From contig OY970224.1 of assembly GCA_963714035.1 (NCBI GenBank), positions 124,001 through 188,000 of the forward strand: a stretch of DNA of 64,000 nt, in the 5' to 3' direction. Shown here one piece after another: positions 46,355 through 54,824 of this stretch; position 1 is the stretch's first letter, and the number at the start of each line of letters is the position of its first letter. Both the position numbers and the translations under genes were made by a program. Below the pieces are notes generated by a model. The model was not told the DNA's origin. It did no database searches and saw only the letters and a list, made by a program, of their open reading frames with translations. This DNA is from DATFVB01 sp963714035 (GTDB taxonomy: Bacteria; Acidobacteriota; Thermoanaerobaculia; UBA5066; DATFVB01).

Positions 46355-46429
46355 TTGACTCTCGCACCGCTGCGTGTTCAAATCGCGGCCTCTTTCCGTC
46401 GGGACGTGGCGCAGTCTGGCTAGCGTACC
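46355..46429 (+). pseudogene. truncated tRNA-Pro 5' half with its own promoter
   Basis: TTGACT (46355-46360), a 17-bp spacer and TCAAAT (46378-46383) precede the first 30 nt of tRNA-Pro (46400-46429), identical to the intact gene at 46803 through base 30, and then the match stops inside the anticodon stem. From 46378 to 46429 the two copies differ at one of 52 positions, but the spacer between -35 and -10 differs. Confidence 0.8.
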
Positions 46430-46476
46430 GTCGCTTCCGCGGCCCGCGCTGACGCGCGTCCGCTTACGCTCCCACA

Positions 46477-46641
46477 TCGCAGACCTCCGGAGCATGTCAT
46501 CCTGAGGAGCGAAGCGGCGAAGGATCTGCTCCGGTTGCCAGGTCCTTCGCTTCGCTCAGGAGAGAGCGCGCCGCGCACATGGAAATGCGCGCTTTGCGCT
46601 CACACTTTCCGCGATGTGACCTCCGCGGCTCGGGCTGAGCC
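46477..46641 (+). repeat. hairpin repeat, copy X
   Basis: The 60-nt hairpin at 46501-46560 (cctgaggagcgaagcg ... cgcttcgctcagg) and its 80-bp flank are repeated almost exactly, inverted, at 53536-53793. No gene is supported in 46430-46757. Confidence 0.75.
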
Positions 46642-46757
46642 CTCGACCGTTGCGGCGCCCCACGGGGTCGAGTGCCGGCGCGGCTCGCCAGATGGGGCTC
46701 GACCGCGCCTTGGGCTCCCTCGAACAATCCCATTCGTCTGATATCGGTTGGCTCGCG

Positions 46758-46786
46758 TTGACAGGTCCGGGAGGCCGTGGTCAAAT
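46758..46786 (+). promoter_or_regulatory. promoter of tRNA-Pro
   Basis: A perfect -35 TTGACA (46758-46763), 17-bp spacer and -10 TCAAAT (46781-46786) lie 16 nt before the tRNA. Confidence 0.7.
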
Positions 46787-46802
46787 CGCGCCCTCTTTCC
46801 GT

Positions 46803-46880
46803 CGGGACGTGGCGCAGTCTGGCTAGCGTACCTGAATGGGGTTCAGGGGGTCCCGGGTTCAAATCCCGGCGTCCCGACCA
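46803..46880 (+). tRNA. tRNA-Pro (GGG)
   Basis: The 78-nt gene starts CGGGACG and ends CGTCCCG-A-CCA. The anticodon arm CCTGA-ATGGGGT-TCAGG gives anticodon GGG, and the T-loop reads GTTCAAATC. A weak hairpin at 46885-46900 follows it. Confidence 0.96.
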
Positions 46881-46967
46881 ATCCGTCGGCCGCCGCCGAC
46901 TCGCGTCTAAGGCGCTCGATCGGCGCGGCCTCCCGCGACGCGGATCCTCTCCCTTCGGTTACTCGGG

Positions 46968-47075
46968 AGACTTTCCGCGTCGCGACCTTCGCGGCTCGGC
47001 TCGTTCCCTCATCCGGCGGCTTGCAGCCGCCACCTTCTCCCGCGGGGAGAAGTAGTGTTGTGGCTCGCTTCGCTC
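46968..47075 (+). repeat. repeat copy Z (second half of the composite repeat)
   Basis: This stretch, with tcatccggcggcttgcagccgccacc and a gcgggg-agaagtag hairpin region near 47020-47055, matches inverted 53536-53660. The rest of 46881-47253 (373 bases between tRNA-Pro and the SLH protein stop) contains no gene I can support. Confidence 0.65.
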
Positions 47076-47253
47076 GCGGCCATGTGAGCCTCGACCACTC
47101 CGGCGCCCGCCTGGGGCCCGGCGCGGCGCGGCGCGGCTCGTCGTCGAACGAGCGACTCGACTGCGCCGCCGGACCCTCCTGGCGCCGACCAGCCGACCGA
47201 AATACATCGAATCAGGAGCGCCGGGCGCGGTCCCGGCCCGGCGCCGGTGTTCC

Positions 47254-50200
47254 TCAGATCGGGAACGGTCCGCCGATAATCTGTCCTGTTTCGCAGTCGA
47301 CCTCCCACCCCACTCCGTTCTGATCTTTGAAACCACAGGTGTTCGTCACGTTGAAGAGTGTGGCCGCAGAGCTCTGGGCGTAGCAGACGGTCGTGGGGCA
47401 AGTACCTCTAGGCGCCAGTATCGTGACGGCGGCGAAAGTCCCCGTGTGTGGAGGGTAACTCGTCACCGTGAGAGGTTGATTGAGCTGGATCGTCGCTCCA
47501 TTGCTCGACTGGAGCAGCGGCGAGTTGGGGTCGATCGAGAAGGATCCCGTGCCGGTACAGCTCGGGAGGCTCCCGGACGGCAGCGCCGGAATTGCCGGAC
47601 AGTTTGCCGCAACCGTGAACGCGCCGCCGCTGCCGCTCGGGAGCATCGGGTTGCCCGTGACGGATGCCACGGAGAGCGCCAGGAGGTTCGTGTTCAGAGG
47701 GGCCGCCGGGGGGTTGTCCGCGCTCGGGCCGAAAAGGAGCAGCGGCGGGGGCGGCGGGGACTGAGGGTCGGGGGGCGGCGGAGTGACGATGACGAGGTTC
47801 GGCGGCGGGACATCGAGGGGAACGCACTTGTGGGTGAACATCGTGAGGACCATCGTCTGCGTCGATTCCGTGACCCCGTCGCTGATCGTGAACTGGAGCG
47901 AAAAGGGCCAGAAGCTGATTCGGTCGTCGCATTCGGCGGTGGAAACGGGAATCCCGAACATGTTCCTCAGGTCGCTCGCAACGCAGTGGAGCGATGGGTT
48001 CGCCGGCGTGCCGGTCGTCGCGGCATTCCCGGGATCGACCGTTCCGAGGCCGCACGTCGGGCCGAGCGGGTCGTTGCTGTGGATGGACAGCGGGTCCGGA
48101 ACCGGAGCCTCTCCCGGGTTCAGGTCGTACACGAGGCTCTTGCCGTCGGGAGCAATGCTCACGGCGCCGATCTGCTCCGTGCAGGGAATCGGCTCCGTAC
48201 CCTGGCATCCCGCGATGTTTCCGCCATTGATGCTCACGAAATCGCCATTCGGCAACCGGACGAGCGGCTGCGTGACTTTCGTGATCGTGAGCGCGTCGAC
48301 GTTCGGGCCCGTCGCGGCGCTGAGAGGGAAGAGCTGGTAGACGGTCAGGCCGTTCGAAAAGATCGGCGCCGTGAACTGGATCGCCTGCGGCGCGGCCTGA
48401 GCCGCCGGGCACCGGAGGGGCGCCGGGGAGTTGGTCCGCGTGAGCCCCGTCGCATCGTTCTTCTTCGTCGTGCCCTGCCACGTCGCGCAGAACCGGGAGG
48501 ATCCGGCGTCGAGGATCAGCGCGGCGTCGCCGGAGAACGGCGTCTGGAGCGTGATGCCGGCGGTGCAGTTCGCCGTGACCTGACCGGAGGAGGCGATCGT
48601 CACCGACGCGCACGGATCGACGTTGGCCACTCCCGTATAGACGAACGTCGAACCCGACGCCGTGGGCTGGAGCGTCCATTGGCCGGCAGGAAGCGGGATG
48701 ATCTGCGCGCCGCCGGTGCCGGGGAAGTTCGCTGCGCCGGAGCCCGAACCCGTGTCGAAGACCCGCAGTGTCGCGCCCCCGAACGTCGGTGCGTCTGCGC
48801 CGGACGGGAGCAGGAACGTCCCGGCTCCGGACGCGGTGAACGATCCGGGGTGGACGGCGATGCTGCTGCCGGCGAGCAGCGCGTCCCGAACGCCGGCGCG
48901 CGGCTTCTGCAGCGAAAGCCGGAAGGCGTTGACGATGAACTTCGCCATCTGGCTTCGCGTCGTCGGCTGATCCGGTCCGAACGTCCCGTTGCCGAACCCG
49001 CTGACGATTCCGAGCGACCAGGCGTAACCGATCTGCCTGCAGTTCGGGTCCGAAGTCGGAACGTCGGAGAACGGCGCCGGTCCGTTCACGCAGTCGTAGG
49101 TCCCTCCGGGCCCCGTGTTCGCGTCCGGCACCTGCGCGTCCCCCCCGGGTGCGACGAGCGCGCGCGCGACGAAGACCGCCATGTTCCGGCGGGTAACGGA
49201 TGCCGCCGGACAGAAATCCGGCGTCGCGTCGCAGCCGATCGTGATGTTCCGGCCGACGATGAAATGGATGTGCCGGCAGAACGCGTCCGTCGGAGCGACG
49301 TCCGCGAAAAGCGACGTTCCGCCGCTCTCGCAGTCGTAGGCGCCGTTGACGGTCGGGTTCTGCGCGGCGCCGATCGTCCCCGACGGCGGGATGTTGTCGT
49401 CGCCTCCCGCCATGCCGCGCGCGACGAACGCCGCCATCTGGCCGCGGATCACCGTGAGATTCGGGGAAAAGGTCGTTCCGCCGGTTCCGAACGTGACCTG
49501 GTTGTGGACGAGGTTCTCGACGTACGGGTAGAGCGGGTTTGAAGGGAGCACGTCGGTGAAGCTCCGGCCGATGTGGATTGTCCACTGGCGGGCGTCCGAG
49601 CCGTCCGTCGCCGGGCCTCCCGCGATCGACGGGGTTTCGACCACGGTGACGTCGACGTGCGGGGACGGACGGGCTCCCGTGAACGAGAAACTCAGCGAAT
49701 AACACGCGGTGCATGCCCCGGAGCCCCCGGAGTCGATCGCCCCGTACGACGCGAGGCTGCCCGGCGCGGTGAACGTGTAGGAGCTGTCGGTCGAAAGGCT
49801 CGAGAGCGCACCGGTGAACGCGCCCGGGGCGAATCCCGCGTTCGAGGCGTTGAACCAGGTCGGCGCAAATGAAACGTTGCTCTCGCCCGGCTCGAGGATG
49901 CCGTTGGGCTCCGTGGTCCCGCCGGGATCGACTCCCTCGATCTGCATCGACACCGGAGAAACCGTGCAGCTCGCGCAGGCGTACAGATATCCGGCCGGAA
50001 TGGACAGCGACGCGTTCCCCGCGTGATTCGTCACCGTCACGGTCACCGGTCCTTCCGCGGCCGACGGCGGCGCGTTGCAGGTGAACGAGCCGGCGGCCGG
50101 CGTCGAGCAATTCGTCCCCGGGCTCCCGCCGAAGGCGACGGTCATCGGAGGCTGGAAGTTCGAGCCGGTGAAAGTGACGCCCGTCCCCCCCAGAACCGAA

Positions 50201-50355
50201 CCGAATGCGGGCGAGATGTTCGTGACGACCGGGGGCTGGGGCGGCGCGGCCCAGGATGGCATCGCTCCAAATGCGGCGATCGTCACGAGAGCGGCGATGC
50301 TCGAACACCGGCGTGCGGAAATCCGGGCAGAGGCGATTGGGGTCGCGTCGTCCAC
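47254..50355 (-). CDS. large secreted surface protein with IPT/TIG and SLH domains
   Basis: The 1033-residue protein has a signal peptide (about 1-36, ending S-W-A), an IPT/TIG Ig-like domain (about 40-125, N-I-S-P-A-F-G-S-V-L-G-G-T), then an unassigned beta region. Three S-layer-homology-like repeats follow (about 265-475: F-T-D-V...F-S-P-N-L-T-V-I-R-G-Q-M-A-A-F and two more), and then a long beta-rich C-terminus with Pro-rich P-P-P-P-D-P linkers (about 830-875). It probably lies on the cell surface or is secreted. The GTG at 50355 has GGGAGGA upstream and yields the signal peptide. Confidence 0.82.
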   Translation of the reverse strand: MDDATPIASARISARRCSSIAALVTIAAFGAMPSWAAPPQPPVVTNISPAFGSVLGGTGVTFTGSNFQPPMTVAFGGSPGTNCSTPAAGSFTCNAPPSAAEGPVTVTVTNHAGNASLSIPAGYLYACASCTVSPVSMQIEGVDPGGTTEPNGILEPGESNVSFAPTWFNASNAGFAPGAFTGALSSLSTDSSYTFTAPGSLASYGAIDSGGSGACTACYSLSFSFTGARPSPHVDVTVVETPSIAGGPATDGSDARQWTIHIGRSFTDVLPSNPLYPYVENLVHNQVTFGTGGTTFSPNLTVIRGQMAAFVARGMAGGDDNIPPSGTIGAAQNPTVNGAYDCESGGTSLFADVAPTDAFCRHIHFIVGRNITIGCDATPDFCPAASVTRRNMAVFVARALVAPGGDAQVPDANTGPGGTYDCVNGPAPFSDVPTSDPNCRQIGYAWSLGIVSGFGNGTFGPDQPTTRSQMAKFIVNAFRLSLQKPRAGVRDALLAGSSIAVHPGSFTASGAGTFLLPSGADAPTFGGATLRVFDTGSGSGAANFPGTGGAQIIPLPAGQWTLQPTASGSTFVYTGVANVDPCASVTIASSGQVTANCTAGITLQTPFSGDAALILDAGSSRFCATWQGTTKKNDATGLTRTNSPAPLRCPAAQAAPQAIQFTAPIFSNGLTVYQLFPLSAATGPNVDALTITKVTQPLVRLPNGDFVSINGGNIAGCQGTEPIPCTEQIGAVSIAPDGKSLVYDLNPGEAPVPDPLSIHSNDPLGPTCGLGTVDPGNAATTGTPANPSLHCVASDLRNMFGIPVSTAECDDRISFWPFSLQFTISDGVTESTQTMVLTMFTHKCVPLDVPPPNLVIVTPPPPDPQSPPPPPLLLFGPSADNPPAAPLNTNLLALSVASVTGNPMLPSGSGGAFTVAANCPAIPALPSGSLPSCTGTGSFSIDPNSPLLQSSNGATIQLNQPLTVTSYPPHTGTFAAVTILAPRGTCPTTVCYAQSSAATLFNVTNTCGFKDQNGVGWEVDCETGQIIGGPFPI

Positions 50356-50611
50356 TGCGGTCCTCCCTTCGGCGACTGCCTGCCGAGATCGCCGGTGTTG
50401 TGCCGAACTGTCGGCGAGCTTAACACCCGCGAGCTCGAGGCCGGCGAGGGCTTGGGAAATTTCCCGGGCTCGTCGGACCGGAAGTTTTCCGGGCGCCAGC
50501 CAGCCGACGAATTCACCTGAAGAAGATCTTTTGAAGTTGCCTCGGGCCGCCGACCCGTGAGATACAAGAAACACGGCCGACGCCCAAACGGCGCCGGCTG
50601 CCGGAGGGCCC

Positions 50612-51112
50612 ATGAGCGTTCCCGAATTCGCCGTCGCCGCCGATCCGATCTTCCTCGGTGCGATCATCGAGCGGTGCATCGGCGACTCTCGCTCGGGCGA
50701 CTCGCCTTTCGGAGCGCGCCCCGGCCGAGAAGATTCTTCCGACTTCGTTTCCCGGAGCTGGATCCTCGTCGTGGAGGACGATCGGGACTGCCGGGACAGT
50801 CTCGATCTCCTGCTCCGGACGAGCGGCTTTCTCGTGAAAACCGCCGTCAACGGCCGTCAGGCGCTCGAGGTGTTGCGCGAGCTCCCCGTCCCGGCCGTGA
50901 TCCTCCTCGACAACCTCATGCCGACGATGACCGGGGAGGAATTCCTGGAAGAGCGGAAGACCGATCCGCGGCTCGCGGAGATTCCGGTCGTCATGCTGTC
51001 GGCGTGGGGCAACTCGGTCGCGGGCACGCCGCTCGAGGTCGATCGATACGTGCAGAAGCCCTACGACCCGGAGCGCCTTTTGTCGCTCGTCCGCGGATTT
51101 CTCCCGCACTGA
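50612..51112 (+). CDS. single receiver-domain response regulator
   Basis: The 166-residue protein has a 48-residue N-terminal extension and then a receiver domain (V-E-D-D near 54, L-L-D-N-L-M-P near 99-105, V-Q-K-P near 148). The extension has no known domain. GGAGGG precedes the ATG. It is divergent from the SLH protein; the 256-bp gap between them shows only a TACAAG possible -10 near 50562. Confidence 0.88.
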   Translation: MSVPEFAVAADPIFLGAIIERCIGDSRSGDSPFGARPGREDSSDFVSRSWILVVEDDRDCRDSLDLLLRTSGFLVKTAVNGRQALEVLRELPVPAVILLDNLMPTMTGEEFLEERKTDPRLAEIPVVMLSAWGNSVAGTPLEVDRYVQKPYDPERLLSLVRGFLPH

Positions 51113-51134
51113 CGCCGAAGGGCGCGCGCGGAAG

Positions 51135-51365
51135 CTACTTCGATCCGGCGACCCGCCCGGCGATCCGACCGAAGAGCGGCCGAATCCGCCCGACACCGAG
51201 CCATTCGTCCGAGAGCCGTACCGGCGGCCGCGATTCGAGCGAGGGCAGGGGCTGGAGCGGCTGGAAGCAGAACGAGCAGCGGAGAACCGCCGGGCTCTTC
51301 TCTTTCATTTCCGCGACGTTGTATTCGCCGCAGGACGAGCAGGGCCAGGAGAAAGTGGTTCGCAT
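51135..51365 (-). CDS. small zinc-ribbon protein
   Basis: The 76-residue protein begins M-R-T-T-F and has C-S-S-C near 10-13 and C-S-F-C near 30-33, a four-Cys zinc ribbon spaced like small rubredoxin-type proteins. The rest is basic. Function is unknown. Confidence 0.6.
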   Translation of the reverse strand: MRTTFSWPCSSCGEYNVAEMKEKSPAVLRCSFCFQPLQPLPSLESRPPVRLSDEWLGVGRIRPLFGRIAGRVAGSK

Positions 51366-51414
51366 GCCGCCTCCGGCCGTGGGAGGAGCAACAAGCGGGC
51401 CACCCGTCCTCCGA

Positions 51415-51467
51415 TCAGGGCGCCGCGACTGGATGCGCGTCGTCAGGGCGCCGCGACTGGATGCGCG
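51415..51467. repeat. 25-bp direct repeat around a stop codon
   Basis: The sequence tcagggcgccgcgactggatgcgcg occurs at 51415-51439 and 51443-51467. The second copy encodes the last residues and stop of the gene on the minus strand, and the first duplicates them just downstream. Confidence 0.85.
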
Positions 51468-51916
51468 CCGGCGACCGGAATCTCCGAGGTCGCCTCGCGG
51501 ACGTGCGCGCGACGGAGATCCGCGTACGCCTTCAGCAGGTCGGCGTGCCGCTGCTTGAGCTGGGCATACCCCTTCTCGAGCGGGACGAGCTTGCTTTCGT
51601 AGAGAGCGAACCTCGTCTGGAGGTCGCGGATCTGGGCTTCGTGGGAAGCGTCCATCGCCCTCGCGGCCGGCGCGGAGGGGCCTCCGCTGATCTGGTCGAT
51701 CGCCGTGTTGATCTGCGGGGCCTTGGCGACGACGAACCCGACCACCAGAGAGAGAAGGAGCACCCAGAGCGTCTCGCCGGCGATCTCCAGGGCCTGGCGG
51801 ATCGTCGACGGCGCATTCCGGGGAGAAGATCGGGCCTTCCGGGCCGCATTCGAGCGCTCCGCCGGGGGAGAGCCCGTCGCTCCCGTCAAAGTCACGGCGA
51901 GAGAATGGCTTTTCAC
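51443..51916 (-). CDS. single-pass membrane protein with coiled coil
   Basis: The 157-residue protein has a Ser/Pro/Ala-rich N-terminus, one membrane helix (about 48-66) and then a coiled coil (about 90-140). The GTG has GGAGGT in front. It looks like an envelope-anchored structural or regulatory protein; no family is recognised. Confidence 0.65.
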   Translation of the reverse strand: MKSHSLAVTLTGATGSPPAERSNAARKARSSPRNAPSTIRQALEIAGETLWVLLLSLVVGFVVAKAPQINTAIDQISGGPSAPAARAMDASHEAQIRDLQTRFALYESKLVPLEKGYAQLKQRHADLLKAYADLRRAHVREATSEIPVAGAHPVAAP

Positions 51917-51931
51917 GTTCTGACCTCCTCG

Positions 51932-51994
51932 TCTATCTCATCCTCTATCTCATCTATGGCTTCCACCAATGGCTTCCACCAATGGCTTCCACCG
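51932..51994. repeat. short tandem repeats upstream of the coiled-coil gene
   Basis: Two 11-bp units (tctatctcatc, 51932-51942 and 51944-51954) are followed by three 13-bp units (atggcttccacca) from 51956 to 51994. They fall in the likely promoter region of the minus-strand gene. Confidence 0.85.
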
Positions 51995-52106
51995 CCAGGC
52001 GCAAAATTGCCTCCTCGGGCGTCCTGTACGGTCTGGACGCGACTGTGCAATTTGCGGGCCTGAACCGGGATGCGGGAACGGGAGTCGGGACGGAATCGCC
52101 GCGAAG

Positions 52107-52112
52107 TAAGAT
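52107..52112 (+). promoter_or_regulatory. -10 element of queD, leaderless type
   Basis: TAAGAT ends 7 nt before the GTG start at 52119. Confidence 0.5.
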
Positions 52113-52118
52113 CGGCGG

Positions 52119-52526
52119 GTGAAGGTTCGGTTGACCTCGACCCATCATTTCGCGGCGGCCCATCGGCTCCACAACGACCGGCGCGACGCGGAATGGAACC
52201 GCCGGGTCTTCGACAAGTGCAACCACGACCACGGACACGGCCACACCTACGGTCTCGAAGTGACGGTCGAAGGGGAGGTCGATCCGGAAACCGGCTACGT
52301 CATGGACTTCAGGGAGTTGAAGCGCATCGTCGACGAGCGGGTCGTCCGGAGCCTCGAGCGGCGTCACCTCAACTTCGACGTCGACTTCCTGAGCGGCATC
52401 AACCCGACCGCCGAGAACATCGCGGTGGCGATATGGAAGCGGCTCGACGGCGCGCTCCGTGGCGCGTCGCTCGAGCGCGTCACGCTGCACGAGACCGGCA
52501 AGAACTCGGTCGTCTACGAGGGATGA
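52119..52526 (+). CDS. queD: 6-carboxy-tetrahydropterin synthase / 6-pyruvoyl-tetrahydropterin synthase family
   Basis: The 135-residue protein has the zinc ligands of the family (F-A-A-A-H-R-L near 11-17; C-N-H-D-H-G-H-G-H near 34-42), the D-F-R-E-L-K segment, and the E-x-T-L-H-E-T motif near 122-126. Cys 34 lies just before the H-G-H zinc motif, as in active-site-containing QueD. The enzyme acts in queuosine or related pterin synthesis; no other que gene is near. It overlaps surE by ATGA. Confidence 0.88.
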   Translation: MKVRLTSTHHFAAAHRLHNDRRDAEWNRRVFDKCNHDHGHGHTYGLEVTVEGEVDPETGYVMDFRELKRIVDERVVRSLERRHLNFDVDFLSGINPTAENIAVAIWKRLDGALRGASLERVTLHETGKNSVVYEG

Positions 52527-53284
52527 AGCGGCCGCTGTTCCTCGTGACGAACGACGACGGTGTCGCGGCCGACGGGATCCGGGCTCTCGCGGAAGGGGTC
52601 GCCGCCGCGGGAGACGTCGTCGTCGTCGCGCCGGACCGGGAGCGGAGCGCGGCGGGCCACTCCCTGACGCTGCACCACCCCCTTCGGGCAACCGAGCTCT
52701 CGAAGAACCGGTACGTCGTCGACGGAACGCCGACCGACTGCGTGAACTGGGGAGTCCACTATCTCCTCCGGGACCGCCGCCCCGACGCGATCCTGTCGGG
52801 GATCAACTTCGGCCTGAACCTCGGCGACGACGTGACCTACTCGGGAACGGTCTCGGCGGCGTTCGAGGGAGCGATCCTCGGGATCCCGGCGATCGCGTTC
52901 TCGCAGGAAATCGCTCCGGGTTTCACGTTCGACGCGGCCTCCGCATTCGCCCGCGACCTCGCGCTCGAAGTGCTCCGCAACCCGCTCCGCCCCGGGACGC
53001 TGTTGAACGTCAACGTGCCCGCGGGCGAGTTGCGCGGCGTGCGCGCCGTGAAGATGGGGCGCCGGATCTACCAGGAAGGGGTCCTCGAGAAGCTCGACCC
53101 GCGCGGAAAGAAGTATTACTGGATCGGCGCTTCTCCGCCGACCGGCGAGCCCGAGGAGGGGACCGACCTCTGGGCGATCGCGGAGAAGTTCATCTCGGTC
53201 ACGCCGCTGCATCTGGACCTGACCGACTATGCCGCGCTGGAAACGCTCGAGGGCGTGATCTCGAATTTCGTTCGCGCCGAATAG
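52523..53284 (+). CDS. surE: 5'/3'-nucleotidase SurE
   Basis: The 253-residue protein has the SurE features: V-T-N-D-D-G near 8-13 binding the metal, A-P-D-R-E-R-S-A-A-G-H-S, and G-I-N-x-G-L-N-L-G near 94-102. SurE dephosphorylates nucleoside monophosphates in stationary phase and is often next to pcm, which lies 576 bases downstream here. The structured element B starts at the base after its TAG. Confidence 0.95.
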   Translation: MKRPLFLVTNDDGVAADGIRALAEGVAAAGDVVVVAPDRERSAAGHSLTLHHPLRATELSKNRYVVDGTPTDCVNWGVHYLLRDRRPDAILSGINFGLNLGDDVTYSGTVSAAFEGAILGIPAIAFSQEIAPGFTFDAASAFARDLALEVLRNPLRPGTLLNVNVPAGELRGVRAVKMGRRIYQEGVLEKLDPRGKKYYWIGASPPTGEPEEGTDLWAIAEKFISVTPLHLDLTDYAALETLEGVISNFVRAE

Positions 53285-53414
53285 CAGGCGCGGCGATACG
53301 CGCCGTTATACGGGCCCGTCGCGACCGCCGGCGGGCTCAACGTACGTTTTCGGTACGTCTCGCCCGCCGGCCGGCCCCGCCGAACCCGTCTTCCGGCACG
53401 TCTCGCCGCGCCTG
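53285..53414 (+). repeat. structured 3' element, copy B (adjacent to the surE stop)
   Basis: It begins at the base after the surE TAG. A perfect 12-bp outer stem (caggcgcggcga/tcgccgcgcctg) encloses acggg/cccgt, then gccggcgggc/gcccgccggc and the apical CGTAC-7 nt-GTACG loop. It is the most complete copy. Confidence 0.75.
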
Positions 53415-53535
53415 ATTTCTTTCGGGCGAATTCTTTCGACTGGCGGCGAAGCACGATCCGAGGCTCATCGACGACTTCGTTCGCGATGACAACGGGTTAA
53501 GGTGGAATTTCCGGGCCTCACAGGTCGTGGGCCGG

Positions 53536-53793
53536 AGCGGTCGAGCCACACGGGGTCGCGAGCGAAGCGAGCCGCAACGCTACTTCTCCCCGCGGGAGAA
53601 GGTGGCGGCTGCAGGCCGCCGGATGAGGGAACGAGGCGAGCCGCGAAGGTCAGATCGCGGAAAGTGTGAGCGCAAAGCGCGCATTTCCATGTGCGCGGCG
53701 CGCTCTCTCCTGAGCGAAGCGAAGGACCTGGCAACCGGAGCAGATCCTTCGTCGCTTCGCTCCTCAGGATGACATGCTCCGGGGGTCTGCGAT
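53536..53793 (-). repeat. composite hairpin repeat, copy Y
   Basis: Read on the minus strand it contains, in order, the sequence of X (46477) and that of Z (46968). The 60-nt inverted pair lies at 53709-53768. The gap 53415-53860 contains no supported gene; the pcm start I use excludes the longer frame that runs through it. Confidence 0.75.
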
Positions 53794-53846
53794 CTGGGAG
53801 GCCGCACGGTTCCAGCGGAGCGTGCCGTGCGGCCGACGTGTGGGGG

Positions 53847-53852
53847 TATACT
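53847..53852 (+). promoter_or_regulatory. -10 element of pcm, near-leaderless
   Basis: TATACT ends 9 nt before the GTG at 53861. Confidence 0.5.
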
Positions 53853-53860
53853 CCGAAGGC

Positions 53861-54538
53861 GTGCCGGTCTCGACATTTAACACCGATTCCGCGCCCGATC
53901 CGTTCGAGGAGGCGCGATGGCGGATGGTCGAGAAGCTCGTCGCCGGGCGCGGCATCGACGATCCCCGGGTGCTCGCCGCGATGCGCGAAGTCCCGCGTCA
54001 CCGCTTCGTGCCCGAGGCCGTCGCGGGAAAGGCCTACGGCGATCATTCGCTGCCGATCGGGTTCGGCCAGACGATCTCCCAGCCGTACGTCGTCGGGCGG
54101 ATGTCGCAGCTCCTCGCGATCGAGCCGCACCACCGGGTGCTCGAGATCGGGTGCGGCTCCGGGTACCAGGCCGCCGTCCTCGGCCGTCTCGCCCGGATGG
54201 TCTTCACGCTCGAGCGCGTGAGCGATCTCGCGCGGCGCGCCTCGTCGCTCCTCCGGGCGCTCGGGTACGACAACGTCTCGGTCAAAGCGCTCGACGGAAC
54301 GTACGGTTTCGCGGCGAACGCCCCGTACGACCGCATCCTCGTCGCCGCCGGCGCCTCGGAAGTCCCGCGGCCGCTCCTCGATCAGCTCGCCGTCGGCGGC
54401 CGGATGATCGTTCCCGTGGGCGGGGAGAAGGTCCAGCGCCTGCGCGTCATCAAGAAACGGCGCGATCACTTCGGCCAGGAAGAGAAGGACGAGGTGACCT
54501 TCGTCCCCCTGCTCGGCCGCTTCGGGCGGAGCGAGTGA
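53861..54538 (+). CDS. pcm: protein-L-isoaspartate O-methyltransferase
   Basis: The 225-residue protein has the PCMT motifs: M-R-E-V-P-R-H-R-F-V-P near 45, Y-G-D-H-S-L-P-I-G-F-G-Q-T-I-S-Q-P-Y-V near 60-80, and motif I V-L-E-I-G-C-G-S-G-Y-Q-A-A near 88-100. It methylates isoaspartyl residues in aged proteins to allow repair. The GTG at 53861 is chosen since the frame upstream runs through a repeat. Confidence 0.93.
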   Translation: MPVSTFNTDSAPDPFEEARWRMVEKLVAGRGIDDPRVLAAMREVPRHRFVPEAVAGKAYGDHSLPIGFGQTISQPYVVGRMSQLLAIEPHHRVLEIGCGSGYQAAVLGRLARMVFTLERVSDLARRASSLLRALGYDNVSVKALDGTYGFAANAPYDRILVAAGASEVPRPLLDQLAVGGRMIVPVGGEKVQRLRVIKKRRDHFGQEEKDEVTFVPLLGRFGRSE

Positions 54539-54557
54539 GAAGCGAGGGGGGACGCTC

Positions 54558-54824
54558 GTGACCCGGACCTTTCTGGTGAGCGGGCGGGTCCAGGGGGTCG
54601 GGTTCCGGGACTGGGTGCGCCGCACCGCCCGCGCCCAGGGCGTGAGGGGATGGGTGCGGAACCGGGAAGACGGCAGGGTCGAAGCGGTCGCGACCGCGGA
54701 GACCGAGGCCCTCGAGCATTTCGAGCAGGCGCTGCGCGGGGGATCCGCGATCTCGCGCATCGAGAGCGTCGAGTCCTCCGACGTCGACGAGACGCTTTTT
54801 TCCGACTTCGAGATTCGCCGATGA
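54558..54824 (+). CDS. acyP: acylphosphatase
   Basis: The 88-residue protein has the signature G-R-V-Q-G-V-G-F-R near 8-16, with the catalytic Arg, and G-W-V-R-N near 30-34 with the Asn. It hydrolyses acyl phosphates. The GTG start is 19 bases after the pcm stop, and the stop overlaps apt as ATGA. Confidence 0.94.
   Translation: MTRTFLVSGRVQGVGFRDWVRRTARAQGVRGWVRNREDGRVEAVATAETEALEHFEQALRGGSAISRIESVESSDVDETLFSDFEIRR

Noticed and set aside
53774..53860. N-terminal extension of pcm
   Set aside because: It runs through a repeat and across the TATACT box; the GTG at 53861 gives a normal-length protein.
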